Source: Pelomyxa schiedti
Taxonomy: Eukaryota > Evosea > Pelobiontida > Pelomyxidae
DNA length: 64,000 nt
Direction of reading: 5' to 3'
Assembly: GCA_020536535.1 (NCBI GenBank)
Contig: JAHLWZ010000676.1
Coordinates: 62,696-126,695, forward strand
Each line of letters starts with the position of its first letter. Position 1 is the stretch's first letter. The notes beneath the pieces are model-generated. The model searched no databases, was not told the origin of the DNA, and saw nothing but the letters and a program-made list of their open reading frames with translations. Below, piece by piece: positions 57,635 through 64,000 of the stretch. The position numbers were made by a program, and so were the translations under genes.

Positions 57635-60600
57635 ATGGGAGGGTCGTCGGTTTTTTTCCTGTTCGCGTGCGTGGGGATTGTGGGCATTGTGGGTCACGAG
57701 ACTATTTTTTTGTATGGCCAAATAGACAACTCCTATGCAGGTGGTTTTCCTTTTTTTTTTGGGTTTTTTCCCTTATGGCTGCCTTGTAGAGTTTAGCACC
57801 AAGGTGGCCAATGATTGGATTCCACTTTACCCCAGCAGTTTTTCTGGAGGGTTTTCTGTCAATCCACAAAATGCAATTACAAAGGATGTATTCCCTGGCT
57901 TTCAAGCAGGCCCTTCTGATTGTGTGTTTCTACTGGGTGTGACAATATTAATCCTCTGCATTCCATTTAAGTGTGGGCAAACAGTCAGCAGTATCCACTC
58001 CTGCTCTCCTTTACCATAAGTTCATCTATCTGGAATGTTGTTTCTTCCTCTTTTGCTTTTTCTGCTGCAGTTCTTGGTGTTTCAACTGGTATGCACTACT
58101 GGTTGTAGATAAAGCATCTCAATTTTCAATGTGTTGGCAGGCACTGGAGGAACAGTAGCTGTGTATGTGAACTCAGAAAAAGCCGCACAACAGTCTTATG
58201 CAAGGGGTTCCAACGAAGATATTCTCAACACATTCTCTGGCTCTGTTGTGATGTACTTGAGTTTCACTCTCGACAAATCTTTATTTGTTCTGGGTTCCAA
58301 TACAATAGAACTTGTTATCTCCTTGGTATTTTCCTCTGTCCTTTTGGTGAATATAAGTGAAGTCAGGGAGCTTGGAATATATACGACTATCTACTGCTGG
58401 AAGGTCTAGTTGGTGATAATATTGAGGTTTTTGGGCAATTTTCCTTCAAGTGTAATGCTATACCTAGGTTTTGTATCTCAGTGCAAAAAGCCTCCCATTC
58501 CTGGCAAATGTTGGTGGTGTAGCGGAAAGTGTTGTCCAGTTCAGTGGCACTGCCGTAGGTACATCAGAAGTGTGCACATTAGCATCAGTAATCTTATCTG
58601 GTGATACATACACCACAAAATCAAATATCACGGGAGGCACATTTACCATTAATGTCAATGTAGTATGCCACGTTTTCCTCCAGGGCACTCACTTTCACTT
58701 TAGGTGCCAGAACAATCTCAGCCCAATTCTGTACTTGTGACTCTGACAGACTGTGATTCGAATATGCTCTTTCCATCCTTTTCCGCAACTGTGGAGCCAG
58801 TTCGACATCTTACTGTAATGTTAATACCGCATTCCCACCTTGATATTGGGTATGCTGACTTGCAGGTTTACCTACACTTGTTCCTCGGATACTATTAAAC
58901 TTCCGCACAAGCCTAATGTTATTATCTCTCAAAAAACATATCTGGAGCATGCTCTTTCTCTGATAGAAGAAACTACATCTAGCCCTTCTCCTATGACTTG
59001 GGTTGCTGAAGCTTCTTGGCCAGAGTGGCTTCTCATGGTGGGTATTTTTTTAAAAAAATCAAAAAAAACAAGTTCAGAAAACAATCAACATTTTTAAGAA
59101 TGACTTTGGGCCATATGATGAGTATGGAGCTGCTTTATCAGAGGCCACCCTCACGAAAGACCTCCCAACACAATTCTGGGTTGACATTCCCTGTATGCCT
59201 GAAGCTTGAAATGCATGCCTCTCAAAAACCTCAGATATGAAAAATGTAGCAGGTTATGCTGCTCTTACAACCTCAGCACATTGTGATGATGACAGAGAAA
59301 ATAATCGACGGCTAGTTGATGGTTCCCGCATGGAATGGAGTAGCTATGCCTCTGCTAGCTCTTCCTGGGCGGAACTTTCATTTGATACTCCCCTGACTCA
59401 ACTGAAATACATTGCCATAAGAGGTGGAGATGTTACTGTCAATTCAGTCACAGTGTCAATCAACAGTGGACAGGCAAATTACACTGTTGCCACATTACCG
59501 GGTGATTTCTTTTTTTCTCCTTCACCAAAGTTATTTAAATTGACTCTTAGACCACACTGCCAGAGCGTTATTGTCATTCACCACCTTTCCTTCCCCAATC
59601 TCCAACATTCGACTTGATACTTTCAAGACATTTGGTGATATACAATTCGACTTAACTGAACTGGAAGTTTGGGTTCCCTTCTCACCACAGGACACTCGCA
59701 CATCCCTTGAATCAGCGTTCCAATCAGGGCGCTGTGACAGTTCCGCATTATTGATGAACTTTTTGACGGGGTGCCCGCCTACTGAGTGGATGATAAGACA
59801 ATTAATCAGAAGCATTTCTGCCTTATCGGAGCTTGGAAAAACTACACCAACGACTGCACTAATAACTGATGTACCTGGCTTCTCGTGGGTTGTACCAGGT
59901 ATGCTCCTATTATTTGGTGCAGTTTAACGTATCAGCCTTCCAGATATCCTTTCCGAAGCTGGGGTAAAATATTTTTCACTCAAATTTTGTAACAAGACTA
60001 GGTAAAATACTTTTACCCAGCCTTGAATCTATACCACGCTAATAATGGCCTCTATAATATGCCTCAAGCCTTTTGGTGGGAAGGTTGTAGTTTTCCATTA
60101 CTATTTTTCTTATTTCTTTAAGGTCCATCTGGGGGCAGAGTTCTTGTATTCCACTCCTTTGATAATTACAACGAAGGCTGGGAGATGGGATGGACTCGAT
60201 CAGTGGAACTTGTTGAAGAAAATGCCCCAAGTTCACAATTTCCAAAACACAAAAACAATTCACGCTTCCTAGGCTGGTTAGAAAGTCTAGATGCAGAAGA
60301 ATATAGCTTTACTGTTGCTGCACTGAGGACATTGGGTGATATAACTGACGATGGCCCTGTGGCAATGTATCCATTGGATTGTTTGTTTACCTTCTCAGTT
60401 TCTCAGGTATCTACCAGATGTTGTCTCTGAATGGAATGAGAAATGGCTCTGGCCACATGCAGTCATAGCAACCCCAACGGAATTTTTTGATGTTTTGACC
60501 AGTGATGAAGCTACCAAATACTTACCCGTGCTTCAAGGAGACTGGACAGGGTTGGGATTTTTATCCCCTGTTGATACTTATTCTTCAAAGGTATTGGGAG

Positions 60601-62783
60601 GATGGTGTGGGGTCATCTGCTCAAGAAACTCTACTTGCACGTGAAGTTCACCACTCCCTATTATTATCCTTGGCATTTGGTGCAATCCAACAGGAACTAG
60701 ATTTAACCAAGAATACTACCCAATGGGATTCGTTGATGCTTTGGGCAGAAGAAGGTTTTAAAGATGTCTCTTCTCATTGATTGCTAAAATGGATTTTACT
60801 ATACAGGACTGCACCTGTACTACGAACATACATGGGGAGCCGATATTTCGACAAGTCAACCATATGGTAAGACAAAAAGCTCTCAATTCGCTGACAATAC
60901 CAAAAAAAAAAAAAAAAATCAAACAAGATCCATACACGACAGACCAGTGGCTCTTCAAATCACAACCACTCTACAACTCTGTTGCTTATTGTGCACAACT
61001 GTCACCCCTTCTCACCCCACTGGCTATCGAATTTTCACCTGTCACAACACCTTCCCGTACTACTTTAGCAGTCCTTAATCCAAGTGGGTTTGATAAGAGT
61101 GGTATTGTGCAGATAAGTTGGCTTAATTGCGACCCTTCTTGCACTGTATTCACATCCCCTGGCTCATCTACTGTGACACCCTCATTTACTACAACTGTCG
61201 ATGGTGAGGAAGTTTTGAATTTTTGGGCAGATAATGTTCCGTCTGTTGGAATAAGCTATTTTGAAGTAGAAACAAGCTCAGCAAAGAAACTTTACACAGA
61301 AAAGGTTGTTTATTTTTTACTCTTTCACACTTTTTGAATGTAATAGGTGGTAACTGAACAATCATATGACACTTTGTATTACACCCTAAAAGTGGAGTCC
61401 AATGGCAAAATTAGCAGCATTTTTGACAAGCAATTGCAACAAGAGATCGTTGAATCATCTGTTTACTCTATGAACCAATTCATTTATGTTCCTGGTAAGC
61501 ACCACTCCTTTTTTCATTTTTATTCACGTACACTTCAAAATAGGTACTGACAATAGCGACCAACGAACCTTTTCCTCGGCAGTGATTACACAAACCGAAA
61601 ATGATATATACGTAGAAGTGACAATATCTTCACAGCTCTCTCCCTGGTTCTCGTCGGTTGTACAAAAAATACGCCTCTACAAAACAACCAAGTTGATTGA
61701 ATTTGAAAATACGGTACTGTTTTTACATAAACTCCAAACTAAACTCCCAAGATGGAAAAACTGGATACGATATCCAAAGAAGCTCTTTATTTTGCTTTCC
61801 CATTTAATGTTGATGGCGGTGAAATGAGGTTGGAAATGACTGGTGGTGTAATGTCAGTGGAGAGAGACCAGTTATCAGGAGCCTGCAGAGACTGGATGGC
61901 AATACAGGTGATATAAACAGAGAAATAAAGAATAAAATCCTGAGAGTCTCACATCACAGGATTCAATTGGAGTAGTTTCCTCTCCATTCTCAGTGTTACT
62001 GTCATCGCCTGATACCCCACTTTTTGTAATAGGAAAAATCAAGTGCGTACTGACTTATACCTCCCTCTCGTTAAAGCACTTTTACAGTGTCCTAACATGG
62101 CAGACCGAACTTGATATATCCAACACAACGCTATTTGCATACACCGAAAATAATTACTGGGTATAAATGTGTACTTGTTTAGGAGCCACTAACACCTGTT
62201 ACCTAACAGGATACAAACTACAAAGCCTCACAAGGAGGAGTTATCACATTCAGATATGCTATTACTAGTATGTCTGGGAGGGCCACTGACACTGATATTG
62301 TCACATTTGGACAGGTAATTCCAAATTTCAATAGTAACCAAAAAAAGAAACGAGGCACGCCAAATCAATAACTTTATCCCATAACAGAGTTATGCCCTGC
62401 CAATGCTCGGGCTTACACTTCCCAAGATAAGCACATCCACCAGCACCGATTCATCAATTTCCTTCCTCAGCGTTGTGTACTCATCAGCCACAACGACACT
62501 GTATCCCCACGCCAGGATTCTATCAGTTCTTCCGTCAGATTCCACTGACAACGGATTCTTGGTCCGGATACAGGAAACAATTGGCACAGACGCAATGGTG
62601 TATCTGAACCTATCTCAAACTGCATTCGGGAAAGGATACCCGTCCGCACAGCAAGTGGACTTACTTGAGAAAAATGGGGTTTCTCTTAGTGTCTCGACTG
62701 ATCAAAAAACAGGCAACTATCTAGTCAAACTCTGGCTTGGACCCTATTCCCTCTCAACAATCCTCATCTCCTTCCCCAAATAA
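57635..62783 (+). CDS. Secreted GH38 alpha-mannosidase
   Basis: The ATG at 57635 begins a signal peptide (GGSSVFFLFACVGIVGIVG). A long N-terminal region of about 350 residues with beta-like segments (SDCVFLLG, GGTVAVYVNSEKAAQQS, NITGGTFTINVN) precedes the GH38 core, which opens VMLIPHSHLDIGYADLQ. Later motifs are VAEASWPEWLL, TALITDVPGFSWVVPG, AGVKYFSL, NYNEGWEMGWTRSVEL and VVSEWNEKWLWPHAVIATP. The C-terminal beta domains include LKVESNGKISSIFDKQLQQE, TISSQLSPWFSSVVQKIRLY and GKGYPSAQQVDLLEKNGVS, stop at 62783. HSHLDIG supplies metal ligands, and the Asp of TDVPG is the likely nucleophile of this subgroup. It should remove mannose from glycans in the secretory or lysosomal route. There are more than 15 exons, and several middle splice sites are approximate. 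Confidence 0.85.
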
Positions 62784-62954
62784 ACCTAAAAACAAGCGCA
62801 GTCAATGGCCATGACACCACTCCCCTGCGCTATAAACCCGCACAAAGGTTCATTCATTTTTTTTTTCACCGATGGTGCACTTCGCCAATAGTGGCAATGT
62901 GCAGGTTCGTCCGTTCCATCGAAAAAAGAAACGAACTTTTTTTCGAACGAAACC

Positions 62955-64000
62955 ATGGGTTGGGATACGAGGGGGTGTCGCCTCGCCTTGTCGATATTGT
63001 TCGCCGTTGTTCTGTGTATGCGTTGTGGCAGTTCCATTGTGACGCCTCATCATCGCCACGAGAGGGGGGACGGTCGTGATCACAGGGTACTACTGACATT
63101 GACACCATCGAAACCCACCACGAAATATTTGCTTGCTGTTGTTCCTAACATAACTGTGGGTGTCATGTTATAGACTCAAGGGAACCGAGGGCTAGTGGAC
63201 GAGTTCATTCACGTTCATATCATACCTCACAGCCATTGTGATGTTGGGTGTGTTTTTTTTTCTGCATACACATTATGCGCGGCTTTTGGTATCTAACTTT
63301 CCCCTCCCCCATTTCATGCAGATGGCTAGAACCTGTCCAGGTTTTTTTCTCCAAAGTATTTTCTTTATCTAAATGGTTGGATGATACAGGAATACTATGA
63401 CACAGAAGTAGTAAAAATCCTCAACAATATTGTGGACCAGTTGTCCACTGATACCTCAAAACGTTTTATATGGGCTGAAACAGCATTCCTCAAGATGCAC
63501 TGGGACAATCCCAACACTACCCAAGATTGGCGAGATTCTTTTTTGTCCCTGTTAAGGACAAAGCAAATTGAAGTTTTTCACTTTTACTATTGGATTCACC
63601 TCACTTTTTTCCTAGATTGTACTTGGTGGAGTGGTAATGAATGATGAAGCTATTGTTCATTTGGAATCCTGTGTAGGCATGTGATGATTTCCCAATATAT
63701 TGTTTCCAATGCAGCAAATCTGATAGATCAAATGACTGATGGACACACATGGATATCGGAGCACCTTGGTAAACGCTCTTTCACTCCCACCTCTTACAAA
63801 TTCGTACAGGTGATGATGTTCTTCCTACTATTGGTATTTTGTAGAGTATTGGCCTTTTCAAACAGGTAATAGGGTGGCACATTGACACCTTTGGCTCGTC
63901 ATCTGTAACACCCACATTGTGGTCCTGGTGCAACTTTCGGGCATTCTATATAAATAGGTTTGTGGTCATGAAGAAATATGTCTCCTCCTTCCACCAAATA
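62955..64000 (+). CDS. Lysosomal-type GH38 alpha-mannosidase, cut by the right edge
   Basis: The start at 62955 is MGWDTRGCRLALSILFAVVL, a signal peptide. Exons join in phase (36-base intron before TQGNRGLVDEF) to VHIIPHSHCDVGWLEPVQ, the GH38 metal-binding start typical of lysosomal MAN2B1. Then follow YDTEVVKILNNIVDQLSTD, RFIWAETAFLKMHWDN, VLGGVVMNDEAIVHLES, DQMTDGHTWISEHLG and WHIDTFGSSSVTPTLWS, in which the Asp is the catalytic nucleophile. The reading continues past 64000. It lies directly behind another GH38 gene but belongs to a different subgroup, so this is not a simple tandem duplicate. Confidence 0.88.

Overview
This is nuclear DNA of a microbial eukaryote, not bacterial. Nearly every gene is split by many short GT-AG introns, mostly about 30 to 60 bases with T-rich ends. 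The proteins are eukaryotic: actin, Rac, FYVE, RING, WW, ABCG transporters and lysosomal-type mannosidase. A membrane-anchored Ndt80/MYRF factor, long S/T/P/N tracts and intronless orphan paralogues point to Amoebozoa, perhaps an archamoeba such as Pelomyxa. That placement is inference. No tRNA, rRNA, CRISPR or prokaryotic operon signal was seen.

Genes are packed on both strands, often head to head, with 19 to 305 bases between start codons. 0-9 kb: a coiled-coil gene with an N-terminal C2 domain (cut by the left edge), actin, a proline-rich orphan and a complete MYRF-like transcription factor. 9-16 kb: a tandem class II aldolase protein, a five-WW protein, a decayed NHL-repeat gene and an LCMT-type methyltransferase. 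16-25 kb: two divergent ABCG half-transporters, an unknown gene whose start lies 19 bases from that of a RING/PYPP protein, and an unresolved gene.

25-36 kb: a coiled-coil protein, an SLC43-like MFS transporter, a Ser-rich protein, a FYVE domain joined to a PXK-like pseudokinase, and a RING protein. 36-48 kb: a leucine-rich-repeat plus ADP-ribosylglycohydrolase fusion, two members of an intronless orphan family, an unknown multi-exon gene, an ankyrin pseudogene and a repeat-rich stretch with a 26-base perfect palindrome. 48-64 kb: a nuclease-kinase protein of Crinkler-like layout, an unknown gene, a secreted low-complexity protein, Rac, endonuclease IV, a DsrE-like protein and two tandem GH38 mannosidases, the second cut by the right edge.

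The most interesting items are unusual domain combinations: FYVE replacing PX on a PXK-like pseudokinase, LRR fused to an ADP-ribose hydrolase, and a restriction-nuclease-like domain fused to a protein kinase. All exon models were built by hand from splice signals, reading phase and remembered family motifs. No alignment or search was run. Exon edges in the less familiar genes are provisional.
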